This document shows, one piece after another, positions 22,573 through 35,094 of a DNA stretch of 64,000 bases. Position numbers and translations under genes: made by a program. Position 1 is the first letter of the stretch. Every line of letters starts with the position of its first letter. The notes under the pieces are model-generated. The model was not told the origin of the DNA. It saw nothing but the letters and a program-made list of their open reading frames with translations, and did no database searches. Source of the DNA: Brachionus koreanus. Lineage: Eukaryota; Rotifera; Eurotatoria; Ploima; Brachionidae. The DNA lies in contig PJRA01000005.1 of assembly GCA_016987375.1 (NCBI GenBank), positions 3,472,600-3,536,599 of the forward strand, written 5' to 3'.

Positions 22573-25078
22573 TGTATTTTGTTGATTAATCAATTATCTA
22601 ATTGAAGCATCCAAATTTGTAAATTTCTAAATTGGGTAAATAGAAGAAAAGGTAAATTGATTTTAAATATGGAAATTTTGATGTTAGACTTTTTATCTCA
22701 TATATTCTTTTTTTTTTCTACTTGAAAAAAAAGCAAGCTTGGCAAGAAAAATCATAATTAATGTCTGGTTACTAATAGCAAAATTTAACTTTTTTCGATA
22801 TTTGGTACTTGATTATTTATTTGAAATTATAATAATTAGTAGTTTTCTAAAAAATAAAAATAAGTTTGTCTACAAGCCCTCTTTTTTTCTCGTTTTGTTG
22901 CCAAACTTGCTTATCTTTACTGTGTGATAAAACGTTCGCTTTTGATAATTGCATGCAGTGGAAATTCATTAGTTCTGTATAAAAAAAAAGCTTTACTTAG
23001 CATGAGATTAAGACTTAAATGACCTTAATAGTCTTTTATCGATAAGGAAACTATTCCACAAAATGTTAATTAAACAGACAAGATGCTTTTCTCAAAAATA
23101 ATTTTTTCGTGATGTTAAAAATGTTGTTTTGTTAACACAATTTTGAGGTTTTTTCATTATTCTTTAATTATAAATAAAATTTATTTTATAATTTTTTGAA
23201 TAAGCTAATTTTAATTGATAAAAATTACATAACATTTGTTGGAATTTTATTTTAAAATATTTTTAATTTTAAATTAAAGGTATATTATATTGATTTTTGA
23301 AAAAAATTGTGCAAAATTATTCAATCGGAACCAAAAATCAAGAATAAATATTCTAATATATTTTGAAAGATTTAGTTAATGTTAATTATTTTGTCTTGAA
23401 AATAAGTGGCCCTAAAAAAGCTTACACTTTTTAACTATAATTTCAGGTAATATAAAATTTAAAAAAATATGTTGAAATAACTATTTTAATGATTTTTCCC
23501 TAATGGTTCATTAATATTAAATAATGGTATTTTTAATTAAAACAAAATACTCATATTTATTTATTTTTTCTTAAATTTTAGATTTATCAAAAATTAGCAT
23601 TTAAGATAATAAAAAATTTACAATAATTTTAAATTTATGAGGTGAGCCAAAAAAAATTGTTAAAGTAGCAAAATCAAAATTTGATTTTTAGTGCTGAGAA
23701 AAATGAAATTAAAAAAAAGCTTTTTTAAAAAGAATAAAAAAAAAGAGAATTTGATATAGCTAAGTTATTTTTCAATTGCAGAGGGGGGTTTTCAATAATT
23801 TTGGTGATTTTAAAAAATATACTACCTAAAAAATTTTTTTATCACACAATTTTTTTTGGTGTCTTTTAAAGATAAAATTTTTAACTTTTAAAACTCTTAA
23901 CTTCTTTATGAAGTACTTTTTTGAATAGTTGCTCTGACAAATATTTAACTATTAGATTTTTACGAAATTTATAATTTTCTAATTTTAACTATTTGAACAT
24001 TTAAGCAACTATTTTACTAGAAATGTTTAAATAAATGCTTTAGAAAAAATTCTAAATATATCAAAAATGTTTTTATATAAATGATTCACAAATTTTAGAC
24101 TGATTATTATTTTTGATTTAAGCTTCCTAAGGTGGAAAATTTTGCATTTTCAATCGAAGGTCCTTAGGATAAAATAATGGACAAAGACAGTGGGAAAGAG
24201 AACTATCACTAGCTAACCTCACAAATTCAATTTTGTTTAATAAAGATACCACCAGCACAATATTGTTCATCAAGGAAACAAATCAATTTGACTAGATATT
24301 ATTAAAACTAGGGGTTTTAATACCGAAAAGTTTTAATGCTCTATTGATCACGATTCAATCGTTAATTTATAAAAAAATTTTAAAAAAAATTCTTTGGATA
24401 AAATGAGGAATCAAAAAATGAATGCTTCAAAATTTCAAAATAATTTTTTTCATAAATAAAGTCAGTTCTAGTTGATGCTTTTTTCAATTTTTTTCTAAAC
24501 TTTTTATAATCACTAAAAAAAATAAAAATAATTCTCATTAAAGTCTAGATGGTTTACTTCGTTATAAATTTTTTTTTGAAGCCAATAACTTTTAAATTTA
24601 ATCACAAGAGACTTGAATAATTATTGATTTAAATTTTTAAAACAATTATGATGCTAAATTACAAATAAATCATAAAATATTATATAAATTATAAAATTTC
24701 AATTGCCCAACTTGAATTACACTTGATTAGAACAATCATAAGAAAAAATTCTAATAAACACTTAAAAATTTTAAGACAAATTGAAAAATCTTTTTGATAG
24801 CTTGTAATGGTTTGACTTTTTTAAGCTTAATACAAGTGTTAATTTAGTTCTGCTTATCAAATAAAAAAAAAGTAGCATTAAATTAACATTCCAAACAGCA
24901 AATCATATATTTAACCAGGTCAAGAACGCTAGCCGTTAATTTTAAAATATTGTTTTTTCGACAATTGAATCATCACTATAATCTTTGCACTTTTTCTTTT
25001 GTTTACATAAATTTTAGTAAAAACCATTTTCACAAAAATTTTAACATATTAATCCAGTTTGCCATTCTACTCCAATTA
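22573..25078. other. Long AT-rich intergenic region
   Basis: About 2.5 kb between the divergent SELENOI and RACGAP1 genes. I see no gene; the frame at 22739 starts at a non-ATG codon and is composed of F/I/K/N codons. 24120-24240 is slightly less AT-rich with TCCTAAGGT...GTCCTTAGGA as an imperfect inverted repeat. Promoters for both genes must be here, but no specific motif stands out. Confidence 0.4.
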
Positions 25079-28000
25079 ATGGACACCTCACATAGCAAAA
25101 AGTTGATGCTCGCCTCATGCAGACAAATTCAAATTTACGAGTTGATTAATAAAATTCAAAATGTTTTGAACACTGAAAACTTATTGCCTCGTGAGTGCCT
25201 CATTGATTCATATTAATAGTCATGGATTTTTATTTTTTTTTCTATTAAATTAGAGTTTATATATTTTGCCAAAAATATGGATGAAATGAGAAAAAAATGG
25301 CTCGATACTGAACTAAAATGCAAAGATCTGGAATCAAAGCTAAATTTAGAAAAAAGTATTTATCAGCGTAAAATTAACGAACTCAAGTAAAAGCATATAT
25401 TCCTCTTTTGATAGTTTCCATTTTTTATTTTATGTTTTAGAGTTGATGTTGAAATTCATCACGAAAAGCGCCTACAAGCAGAGAATCGAAGTGAGCGCTT
25501 ACAAAATGAGCTTGACAAACTGCAAAAACAATTTGATTTATTTAAAGAAATTCTAATGTCAGATAACAATTCTGCTTATCAATCAGCCATTAAGCGCTCC
25601 CAGTTATTTTTTTCCAACTATACTGAAAATAACGCATATGATGAGCAACAAAAGATGGTGCAAAAATCTAACGCAAATTTAAACAAATTTAAAAACCATG
25701 TCAAAAGCGAAAACAAGGAAAACCAAGCTAAAGATCAAAAAAGGTTAGCTGTCATAATTTGCCTTTATCAAATAATTGCATAATTTAAAATATTAAGATA
25801 AAACTGTTTTTGAATTAATAATTTCAATAGTATTGTAGAGTTTGGGCCTTATGAAATTTGATATCTGTATTAGTACTAATTTTTTATCTAGAAAATTTTC
25901 AAGATAAAAATTTAGCTTATTTTAAAGGCGCATATTGTTCTAAAATTTATTCTATTAAGACAGTTTTAGAAATTGATCCTCTAAAAATTTAATTATTAAT
26001 AAAAAAATAATCAATAAGTCATTGTCATTCCCATTTCGATGAGCTCTCATGATTATTGCTTGCGTTCTTAGTACATACCCAAGTAACCGTATTTATTTAA
26101 CGGCTCTGAATTTGTTTATTTTTATAGTTCATCATTGGACAATATCTCAGGCCAGTGTATCTCCAGAATTCTCCACAGGCTTGCTGTTTCGAAGGAGTTC
26201 AAACTTTTCATGTCAGATTCACACATACTCCAACATTCATTTTCTTGCATCAGTGTTGCTTTTAAAACAAAGTTTTAAAGTTAGAGTTTTACTTCCTTGA
26301 TGTAGATGGTTGATATCCATGCTAGCCATCCTAGTCTGGCAAAGGCACTTTTTGCTTTAGCAAGTCTATTCTTAATGTCTCTCTGTGTTCTCATCGCTGT
26401 ACTGATGGTGCTTCATAAGTATGTAAATTGGCTTACACACTCACGATTTGGTTTTATGCACTTATTTTTCGTTTTGGTCACATTAACATTTGGTTGCGGC
26501 TAATTTTGTATCTTAAAATTGCTTGTTGGTATTTAGATAAAAATTTAGATAAGAAATTGTCATAAGGTTTATTTTTTTGTTTTTAATTAAAAGAAAAATA
26601 ATGAAAAAATTCAAATTTTAAAAGACTAATTTGAAGTATATATATTTTTCAATTACAATATACTCTAATAAGTTTGTTCCCTCTATAAAAATCTTAACTG
26701 TAAAATCTAAAAATCATTAGCCTAGCAAAATCGTAGTTTGAATGTTTTCTAGAAAGTGGGAGAGGTTACGGTTAATAGTAGTAGTAGTAGTAGTAATTAT
26801 AATATTTTAAACAACAGATGTTTTTTTCTAAATATGTAGACCATGTAATGACAGCATAATACGAGTACTGTCTTACCAATGAACAACTCAATAATTAAAT
26901 CAAAGTTTTCATTTATTTTAAAAAATGATCTTGTGAAATTTGGTACAAAATAAACAAATAGAACAAAAATTTATTCTAAAAATGGTTATAACTTTTTTTC
27001 TGATGGTTTTTAATTACTTCTCTAAGTGCAACAAACTGCAACATAATTATTTGCAACAAAATTTAAAGTCTGCAAATGATGTGCAAAATCTCTGCAAAAC
27101 AAATTTGTCTANNTTAAAATATGCTAAATTTGCAGAGTTTCACCAGATTGATGATAATAATGCAACTTTGAATGTTGCACCATGTTGCATTTACAGAACT
27201 TGCTTTTGACTTTTAAAAAAAAAGTTATAAGAATTTTTACATTTTGTTCTGTTCTATTGACTAATTTCCACAAAACATTAAAAAATAGTTTATTGATTTT
27301 AAAACCAAAATATTTCGTGGTCTAAAAAAAGATTAATTTAACACTCAAAAGGCATTGAAATTTTTTCGATACTTTTTTTTCATATTGTTTAACACTAGAA
27401 GCACCAAGCATTTTTTCAGGTTTTTTTTAATTCATAAATATTTTATAAAAAAACTAAAAGAATTTTAATATCATTAGTAATATCATTTTTTAAAGAAAAT
27501 TTTAAAATCTACAAAATTCAAAAAAGATATATTTATTTAAAAAATCCATTCAAAAGATATGAGGATTTAAAATTTTTCAAACGAGTCAAAATGACTCGTT
27601 TCTAGTGTTAACAAATCTAATCCATATTAAAAAAAAATTCTTTAAAATTTAAAATTATTTCGTGGAATTTGGTAATACCTAAAAAATGAACTACAAATTT
27701 GTCCAAATTTAAATTATGCTAAATGCACCAAATTGCATTAACATTAACAGATTTGATCAAAAATTTGTCCACAAAACCTATAAAAATCTTTAAAATTAAA
27801 ACTACTGTTTTTTTTCTTCTGTTTATTTTTACAAAATATTTTTATTTCTATACAAATAAAGCAACATAAAGAAGTAACAAAGAAAGTGAGAAAAAGCTCA
27901 TCAGTTTTTGCTTATCATTTTAAAATTATATTAGAATAAATTGACTGAAAAAATTAGATAAATAGCCAAAATATTTTATTATTGTTAATAAAAATTGAGT

Positions 28001-29593
28001 TTAATAGTTAAAGAAATTAATTTTTGAAATTTATTTAGATTATCGATATGTGGGGTTGAAGATTCTGGATCGATAATATCTGACTACACTGAAGATGATC
28101 TGGACATTCAAAATGATGAAGAGAAAGCAAAAAATGAAAAAAAGCAGAAAAAAAAGCGCTCAGTGTGCCGTCACAGCACTTCACTTACCCGCGAGTCAAA
28201 ACCTGACGAACGCAAAGAACGAAAACGTAATCGCTCAAAGTCGAATGATTTGACTAATGATCAACGAAAAAGAATCAGTCTTGGACAAATAAACAATGCC
28301 ATTTCAGCTATAACAACTCTTAAAATTGATCAGGATGGCCGCCCCGTTGAACTCAAGTCGGAAATTAAACATGGCAATGATGATAAACAAGAGTCAATCT
28401 ATCTGCCGCAGCGGGCCCGTTTCCGCAAGAAAAGACCCAGCAGAGAGTTTTTGCATCGGTCAGTTGACATGACCGAAGAGGACTCGAGCGAGTCCTTCTG
28501 GAATCAATCGATTATTGAAGACACACCGGCTCAAAAGGTCAGTATCATGACTCCGATCAGAGAATTGGCCACGCCAATTCACAATCGCATTTACTCAAGT
28601 GTAAAAAAAAACACGCAAACATTAACACCATTCAAAACTAGTTCCAATTTAATACCTTTGGCCAAACGATACAAAAAGTCTCACTTGTTCAAAGGTCAGG
28701 TGATATTAAATAGCGAATTTTGTGCACATTGCGAGAAAAGAACTCGATTTGGTAAAATGATAATGAAGTGTCGCGAATGTGACATGGTGTGTCATTCAGA
28801 ATGCAAAGATTTGATTCAGCGAGCATGCTATAAAGTTCAAAATTATCCTCAAAGTGGTACAATAAGTGATTATGTAGGAGTCAATGAGTATCCTCATATA
28901 CCACCAGTTCTTCAAATGGTAATAAATGAAATAGAAATAAGAGGCTTGTTGACTCATGAGGTCGGTCTCTATCGAGTAAATGGATCGGATGTTCAAATAA
29001 AACAACTCAAAGAAAAGCTCATAAAAAGACACCAAATGCCTGACTTGAGAAAAGTAGCTGATGTGCATGTGCTTTGTAGTTTTGTTAAAGATTTTTTGAA
29101 TAACTTGACCGAACACTTGATTACTTACGATTCGTGGTACAGATTTGCCAAAGCTTGCGATGTTCATAATGAGCTTGACAGACTGTGTCAAATCAAGGAA
29201 GCTGTTCAGGATCTTCCAGAAGCTAACCGTGACACACTCTCGTTTATTATACTTCATTTGCAGCGGATAAGTGAAACTGAAGAGTGTAAAATGCCTTCTT
29301 CCAACTTGGCTCGAGTATTTGGCCCTTCTCTGGTTGGAAACTCGTCACCACAGTTGCCACCTGCTGAAATAATAAATGAAATTCGTGTTCAGCATTTGAT
29401 TGTTGAAAATCTAATCAAAATACCTAGTAGTTTTTACATGAAATTTTTAGATGTAAATGAAAATGAACAAGAAAGATTGTTCAAAAATCAGCATTTAAGT
29501 CAAACGCCTGATTTAATGAGAAAAAGTAAAACCGCTGTTGTTTTATCTAGTATTCTTGGTCCGGCAGTTAATGTCCATTCGTACAATTCTTAG
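25079..29593 (+). CDS. RACGAP1: Rac GTPase-activating protein 1 (centralspindlin CYK-4 subunit)
   Basis: Four exons (25079-25190, 25254-25386, 25441-25743, 28039-29593), 700 residues. Order: N-terminal coiled coil (residues ~10-130; PQFIYFAKNMDEMRKKW matches vertebrate RACGAP1), a charged linker starting with the SGSIISDYTEDDLD segment, a C1 zinc-finger domain (SHLFKGQVILNSEFCAHCEKR to CHSECKDLIQRAC), then a RhoGAP domain (IPPVLQMVINEIEIRGL to about residue 640) with the arginine finger in GLYRVNG, KDFLNNL and NLARVFGPSL. With MKLP1/KIF23 it forms centralspindlin, which bundles the midzone and activates Ect2 for cytokinesis. Introns 1 and 2 are 63 and 54 bases; intron 3 is 2295 bases and full of repeats. 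All phases join cleanly (1, 2, 2). Confidence 0.96.
26040..26515 (-). pseudogene. LINE reverse transcriptase fragment in RACGAP1 intron 3
   Basis: Minus-strand frames give FTYL*STIS..MRTQRDIKNRL, AKAKSAFARLGWLAW and NECWSMCESD. These match the 'YLGS.I...I..RI..A..AF..L..W' to 'LLYGSECW' block C-terminal to the RT palm in RTE/Ingi-like LINEs. Nucleotide similarity to 41690-41900 (same block, same strand) shows both belong to one family. Frames are broken. Confidence 0.7.
26775..26800 (+). repeat. (TAG)n microsatellite
   Basis: Seven or so TAG units followed by TAATTATAATA, like the run at 4506-4535 next to LINE remains. It may be a LINE 3' tail. Confidence 0.6.
27112..27113. other. Ambiguous bases
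   Basis: Two N in an otherwise continuous sequence inside RACGAP1 intron 3. The flanks contain TGCAA-rich imperfect repeats, which may have hindered assembly. Confidence 0.95.
27389..27611 (-). repeat. TTAA-flanked MITE, family A, in RACGAP1 intron 3
   Basis: TTAA at 27389-27392 and 27608-27611. The left terminal repeat is CACTAGAAGCACCAAGCA. The right end carries the palindrome ACGAGTC..GACTCGT and TTTCTAGTG. It is 215 bases and inverted relative to the 35354 copy. Confidence 0.9.
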
Positions 29594-29892
29594 ACATTTC
29601 AATTTTTAGACTAATTTTTGTTAAATATTTTTTTTTCTATAATTTCATTCAATTAAGATTTGTTGGTTATTTTTTGTTAAATAAAATTTCAAAAATTTTT
29701 ATTCAATTCTAAAAATTGTATCTTAAAATTTTTAATAAAAAAAAAAATTTAAATAAAATTAAACTGATCTAAAAAAATAAATAAAAAAATTAGATCAAAA
29801 AAAATCTGGCTCTCTGAAATAAATGGTAATTTTTATAAAAATAAGTGTTTTAAAAAAGTTCTAAGAAATTAGTTTTATAAGAAGATAAAGGA

Positions 29893-30215
29893 TGTTTCCG
29901 CACTGAAAGTGTAATACATCCTACGTATCACTTAGGCATCAGTATTTCAACTGATGCACAAAGATAAGTGAGAATTAATATAATTGTCATGTATCTCAGA
30001 AGCAGACGTTTCTAGATGCTGATAAAGAAATCTATTTCACATCTTGCCTTAATAATAAACCCATGTCCTTAACACGAATTCACGGGTATAAATAAGGACT
30101 CGATTCTAAGAACAAAAAGAGATAAAAAAGAAACATAAATTTTTAGAGCTCAACAATTATTAATAAACTATTTAAAAGTATACTTGTATTATTACCGATT
30201 AAACCACCCATTACA
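29893..30215 (+). mobile_element. Probable solo LTR of a retrotransposon
   Basis: A 323-base block starting TGTTTCC and ending CCATTACA (TG...CA), flanked by AAGGA and AAAGA, a possible five-base target duplication with one mismatch. Inside are a TATA-like GGTATAAATAAGGAC at about 30087, an AATAAA-like AATAAACTA at about 30161 and lower AT content than its flanks. No gag/pol sequence adjoins it. The orientation follows the TATA and AATAAA order. Confidence 0.55.
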
Positions 30216-30739
30216 AAAGACATTATTTTTTAAAGACTTGTTTTTTAAAACATGTCTTCATAATTTAATTTTTCTGAGAAAAAATCCAAAAATTTTATAA
30301 ATTTAAAATTGGGTTTCATTTTTCTCCATAAATAAGGTTCAGTTTATTGAAAATGGACCAATTTTCGACAAATTTTTTTTCTATATTTTTATATGAAGTA
30401 ATATAAAATTTGGTTTAATTATAAATAATTTTAAGATTGAAAAATTAAGACCGAATTTTGACTATTTTTTTCTTTTTTCTTTTAAATAAATACTTATGAG
30501 ATTGTAAAACAAAGAATTTGCTACAAACTGATCATATTTAACTAGTAGCTTTGTAAATTGTCTTTTCATTGAAGAAGCCTAAAAGTTTAATACCATAGGT
30601 TTTTGTATATTCTTATATTTTATATAAAAGACAAAAAATCAAAGTAGCATATTTTTTTAAAGCTTATAAAAACGCTAATTTAGATCATGAAGAAATTAAA
30701 TTCAAATATTCAGATTTTGCGTTATTTTAAGGCAAAAAT

Positions 30740-31070
30740 ATAAAAAACGGTTCCTGATAAAAATGTAAACCTCATACAAAAAAACATATTAATATTGAAA
30801 AAAAAATTGATGATTTTGATTTCAGCATCTTTAGAAATTCTAAAACTTTAAGTTAAATATTATTAAATAAACAGAATTGAATGCTCTTCAAAACTATATG
30901 TCTAATTATATATTATATTTTTAAAATTTTATAAAATGAATGATTTGAATTTAAATTTTGAAATTTCGGTACTTTTACGTTATTATTGGAAAAAGGCCTA
31001 TTAGGCTTATGATTAGCAACAGTAGTAACTGGTCAAATATGTCTTGTGGAAGGCTTAAAGTAAGAAAGTG
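30740..31070 (+). repeat. Dispersed repeat associated with mariner debris, copy 1
   Basis: Shares an ordered set of segments with 38150-38400 (same strand) and 57540-57770 and 63160-63420 (opposite strand): ATTCTAAAACTTTAA, TAAACAGAATTGAATGCTCTTCAAAA, TTTTATAAAATGAA, and GCCTATTAGG..TAGCAACAGTAGTAA. Copies are diverged. Three of the four lie next to mariner transposase remains, so this may be the non-coding part of a mariner element. Confidence 0.5.
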
Positions 31071-31429
31071 ACTAGATTGGTTTATTCCCATACTTAGTAC
31101 TCCTCAATTAACAAATCACCATTATCTCATCACCTTATTTTAATTTACAAAACTAACAGACTTTGCTGAATTGTTCCTTATTATTTGACAGATTTCGATA
31201 TTCAGCGACACATTGAAATTTGTAGAAAACTAAAAAAAAACTTGTGGAATTTCCAAGGATTAATATACTTTTAGCTGATTTCAGACAATGTTATTTTTAA
31301 AAAAAAACCTTTATACTGAACAATTAGAATGAATCTATGCTTCACTTTAAGAAAAATATCTATCCTCGGTCAATCAAAAGTTAGGTTGTTTTTTCAAGAT
31401 ACGCTAGACCACTTTAAGCTAGAAGAAAA

Positions 31430-31690
31430 ATGTAAAAAAATAGAAGAGATAAAAGAGATCAAACTTTTTCCTCAACCAGCATATAGTCCTGATCATTCTA
31501 CTTTTGATTATCATATTTTTAGTTAAATGGCTCATTTTCTTAGACGACGAAATCTTACAATTAAGACCAAGTTGAAGAAGAGTTTTGTGAGTTTTTTAGC
31601 TTATAAAGCCGTGAATTACACAAGAGAGGACTCAAACTGTGATAGATTGGTTTAGCAATTTTAAATAGTAAATTTTTTTTATTTAAAACT
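31430..31690 (+). pseudogene. Mariner transposase C-terminal fragment
   Basis: Reads FPQPAYSPDHSTFDYHIFS, stop, MAHFLRRRN and then a degenerate tail. This is the 'PYSPDLAPSDYHLF..M..FL....F' region of mariner transposases, which holds the third catalytic Asp (here in the SPD/FDY context). Stop codons and a divergent tail show decay. Confidence 0.75.
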
Positions 31691-32567
31691 TTGCTGATAT
31701 TAATGCAAAAACTGTTTATAAGGAAAAAGGACATTTTTAAATATATTTTCAGCTCTCCAATCTACTTTGACTCGTTGTATCAACGTTCATCTTAAACAAT
31801 TATAAAACTAGTTTTTAATTTTTTGAAATTTATTCAATTTTATTCATATGATTAGACGATTTTTAATTTAAAGTTCATCAGATTACTTTTTTTAAAAAAA
31901 TTTGACAAGATGAAAATAATTTTAAGCTTTCATATTTTTAGATTTTTTGTGGATTATTTCAGAAAATCAAAAAAACTCTCTCATTGATAAGCAAAATGAA
32001 AATTAAAAATTTTTTGAAATATTTATAAACTAAACATCTAAACATATGAAAATTTAAAAATGTAAAAATAATTGCATTTTGCCATAACTTAAAAATTTTG
32101 GCTCGAAAAAAAGATAAATTTTAATCAATTAAAAAAGGCAAATTGGAGTTTATGATCAAATTAAAATAATCATGCTCAAGAGATGTGATTGAAAAAAGGT
32201 TTTAAAATATTTTTGAGTAAAAATTCAATGTTAATCTTAATTTTTTAGGTGTGCAAATTTCTGCAAACAATTTCTGAATGCAGAATTATGTAAAATAGTT
32301 AGATATGGTTTAACATGTATGCTACTCATGAAAACATTTCTCTGCATTAAATTTTTCATTTAAAAAAACTTCTTAAAAATTTGTATAAAAAATTATAATT
32401 GAGCAGGATCATTAAATTTTGATCATAAACTTCAATATACCTAAAAAAAAATGGCTTTTGTATTTTGAAATTTAAATATTAAATTCGGCAAAAAAATGAA
32501 AAAAATGAAGTTTTTAATCTTATTCATTTATTTAAATTAAATGGCATTATAAACTTAAGAAATTATT

Positions 32568-32789
32568 TTAACACTCAAAGGACCGGCGGTGTCATTTTGA
32601 CACTTTTTCAAAATTTCAAATTTAATTTTTTAATTAACTATCAATCATATATGCATGTTTTAGTATTTATTTTAAAGCTTTGAAAATGGTCTTTTAAATT
32701 TAGTCTTTTTCATATTACAGACTTTTATGGAACTAATGAAACATTTAAACAAATTTTTTGACAAAAATAGCCGGTCCTTTGAGTGTTAA
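32568..32789 (+). repeat. TTAA-flanked MITE, family B
   Basis: TTAA (32568-32571), then CACTCAAAGGACCGGC, a 214-base element, and the exact inverted end GCCGGTCCTTTGAGTG followed by TTAA. Next to the left repeat is GTGTCATTTTGACAC, a palindrome whose core GTCATTTTGAC is the same as in family A although the terminal repeats differ. A lone end similar to this family (CACTCAAAAGGCATTG) occurs at about 27344. Confidence 0.9.
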
Positions 32790-33053
32790 ACTATATATAA
32801 TGTTCAGAAAAATTTTATCAGCTGATACAATTTCAAGCATTTATCACTTAATTAAAAAGATCATTTAAATGAAGTCACAAATTCAGTTGATACTAATCGG
32901 TGAACGAATTAAAAATCAAAGAAAATGGTAAAGTTTATAAAATCAAAGAAGATGGTAAAGTTTAAATTTTTTTTTGTTTTTTGTTCCAAAAATCACAATG
33001 CCAATTTAATTATTATCTTTTAAAAACATTTTAAATAAACTTTCGAATAAATA

Positions 33054-34407
33054 TTATTCTTTAATCAATTGACCCTTGTAGTCTGTTTTAATAGCCTCAT
33101 TTAAACTATTTGCATACAATTCCAATCTTTGAGTCATCTTATGAATAAAATAATTAAATCTCAAAATTCTTTAAAACTGAGGAAAACATTACTCTAAATC
33201 CCCATTTATCTTTGACTTGTCTACACATATTCAAATCTACTTCAGTTACTAAAAGACCATCCTTGGTCCTTGAAAGACCCTAAAATAAACAAAATATATT
33301 AAATATAGAAACAATGATAAATTGAATTAAATTACAGGAGTGCGAGTTCCATCTGGTGCTGTAACATATGACGAGCCATAAAAATGGCCAAAATTTTTAT
33401 GAGCTGCCTTTCCGTCTCCTGATGTAAATTCATTTGGAAAGCTCTCCTAAAAATATTTTATTTAACATTAAAATTTTAATCAAAATTTAGATTTAAACTA
33501 ACAGTTCCAACACGATTTATTGCCACAGTAAAATAGCTGTTTGCTATTGCAGCATTTCGAGCTTCGATTGACCATAATGGTTCACTTTGAAAAGATAAAA
33601 AAAAAATTTATTAATATACAAAAACTACCTTAAGCCACCCACAGTTGCTGAAGGATTAAAAACAATCTCGGCTCCATTTATTCCATACATCATCCAATTT
33701 TGAGGATGATGTCTACCGTAGCATATATTGATTGCAATTTTACCAAATTGTGTTTCAAAAACTGGATGTCCAAGAGTACTTTCCATATAGTATGTAGACT
33801 CGTTGAAATCTCCAACTCTTGGTATATGGTTTTTTCTACTTTTCCCTATATATTTTCCAGAATTTGAAATAACCACTGCAGTATTCCAAATCACTTCACC
33901 ATGTACCTCATCATCTCGTTCCAAAATTGATGAGACTATTACCATGTTATATTTTTGAGCTAATTGGCATAGAAATTTAGTCGATGGTCCATTGATAGCA
34001 TGCTCGGCAAATTCGCACCAAGGCTGTTTTTCACGTGTGCAAAAAGCAAACGGCATGTGCCACGCTTCCTGAAGACAAACTATATTACATCCGCAAAGAT
34101 ATGCTGCATGAATTAGTGTTGCAATACGTTGATGAAGAGCTTCTAGCTGTTTTGAAACAGGCTCATTTGTTGGCAAGACAATTGAGTTTTGTATAGCGCC
34201 TATGCGGACTATTCGTTTCGGACGAGTTTGCTCTTCAGCAGTATCTATTCCGAATGCCTTTAAATCAAAATTTTCGCTCTGACTTAGATTAAAGACTTCT
34301 TCGCTAAGTTCCAATTTGCGACATGGGGCACCATAAAGAATTCGAATTGCTTCTTTGGATAGTTCAGGAGGCAGATGTTCGTTTAAACTGGCATACAAAT
34401 CATCCAT
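33054..34407 (-). CDS. UPB1: Beta-ureidopropionase (N-carbamoyl-beta-alanine amidohydrolase)
   Basis: Five exons (34407-33629, 33584-33503, 33446-33336, 33279-33193, 33137-33054), introns of 44-56 bases, 380 residues against 384 in human. It hydrolyses N-carbamoyl-beta-alanine and N-carbamoyl-beta-aminoisobutyrate in the last step of pyrimidine breakdown. As a nitrilase-fold enzyme its Glu-Lys-Cys triad is visible: Glu in [14 protein letters not shown], Lys in [16 protein letters not shown], Cys in [36 protein letters not shown], the [20 protein letters not shown] block and the C-terminal [19 protein letters not shown] complete the family pattern. All exon phases join. The gene appears intact. 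Confidence 0.97.
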
Positions 34408-35094
34408 TATTGTTTTATATTTCGCTTATCATAAATTTTGAACAATTAAAAGAAAAAAATTTGGTTTACAGATTCAGTAAGGTATTCATTCACTGGATTA
34501 GTTAAAATTATAAATTTACATATCACACCCATTAGGAAAATAAATAATTTGATTTTTAAGCTTGTAAAAAGATGATAAAATGTTAGATAAATTATGAAAT
34601 TATTGTGAGTTTTACATTAATAATTGGTAAAATTACCCTTTTGATGCTTATTTTTCAATTTTATCTAGTTACTTTTGTCAATTTCTTTTGAATAAATTTA
34701 TAACAATGATAAATTTTTCAAGTATTCTATTCAAATTAAGAGACTCGAGAACAATTGAAAAATCAAATTTTTGAAAAAAAACAATTGAAGATAAAGTCAT
34801 CTTGATGAATAATGTGATTAATATGACTTTGTTTAACATTAATTTCATCTAATTTATACTTAATTCCAATTCTTGTAGGCTAATTTGTGATACTCCTTAG
34901 ACTGAAGTTATTTAGAAAATCCAAAAACCTGGTGTCACCATTAAGATGATCACTATTTAGATCACCCTAATTTATTAGAATAATACCGAAATTAAATTTT
35001 ATATAAAAAAAAGAATAAAAAAGAGAATCACCAAATTTAAATAAAAAAATTTAAATTAAGACCAAAATAATGATTAATTTTTATTGATTTCTTT
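34408..35094. other. Intergenic, nothing recognised
   Basis: AT-rich sequence upstream of UPB1. It should hold that gene's promoter; no distinct motif, frame or repeat was seen. Confidence 0.4.

Noticed and set aside
22739..22927. 62-codon hydrophobic frame upstream of SELENOI
   Set aside because: Non-ATG start, and F/I/K/N-rich composition typical of random AT-rich sequence.
28796..29257. 153-codon minus-strand frame opposite RACGAP1
   Set aside because: Antisense shadow of the C1/RhoGAP exon; its composition mirrors the real frame.
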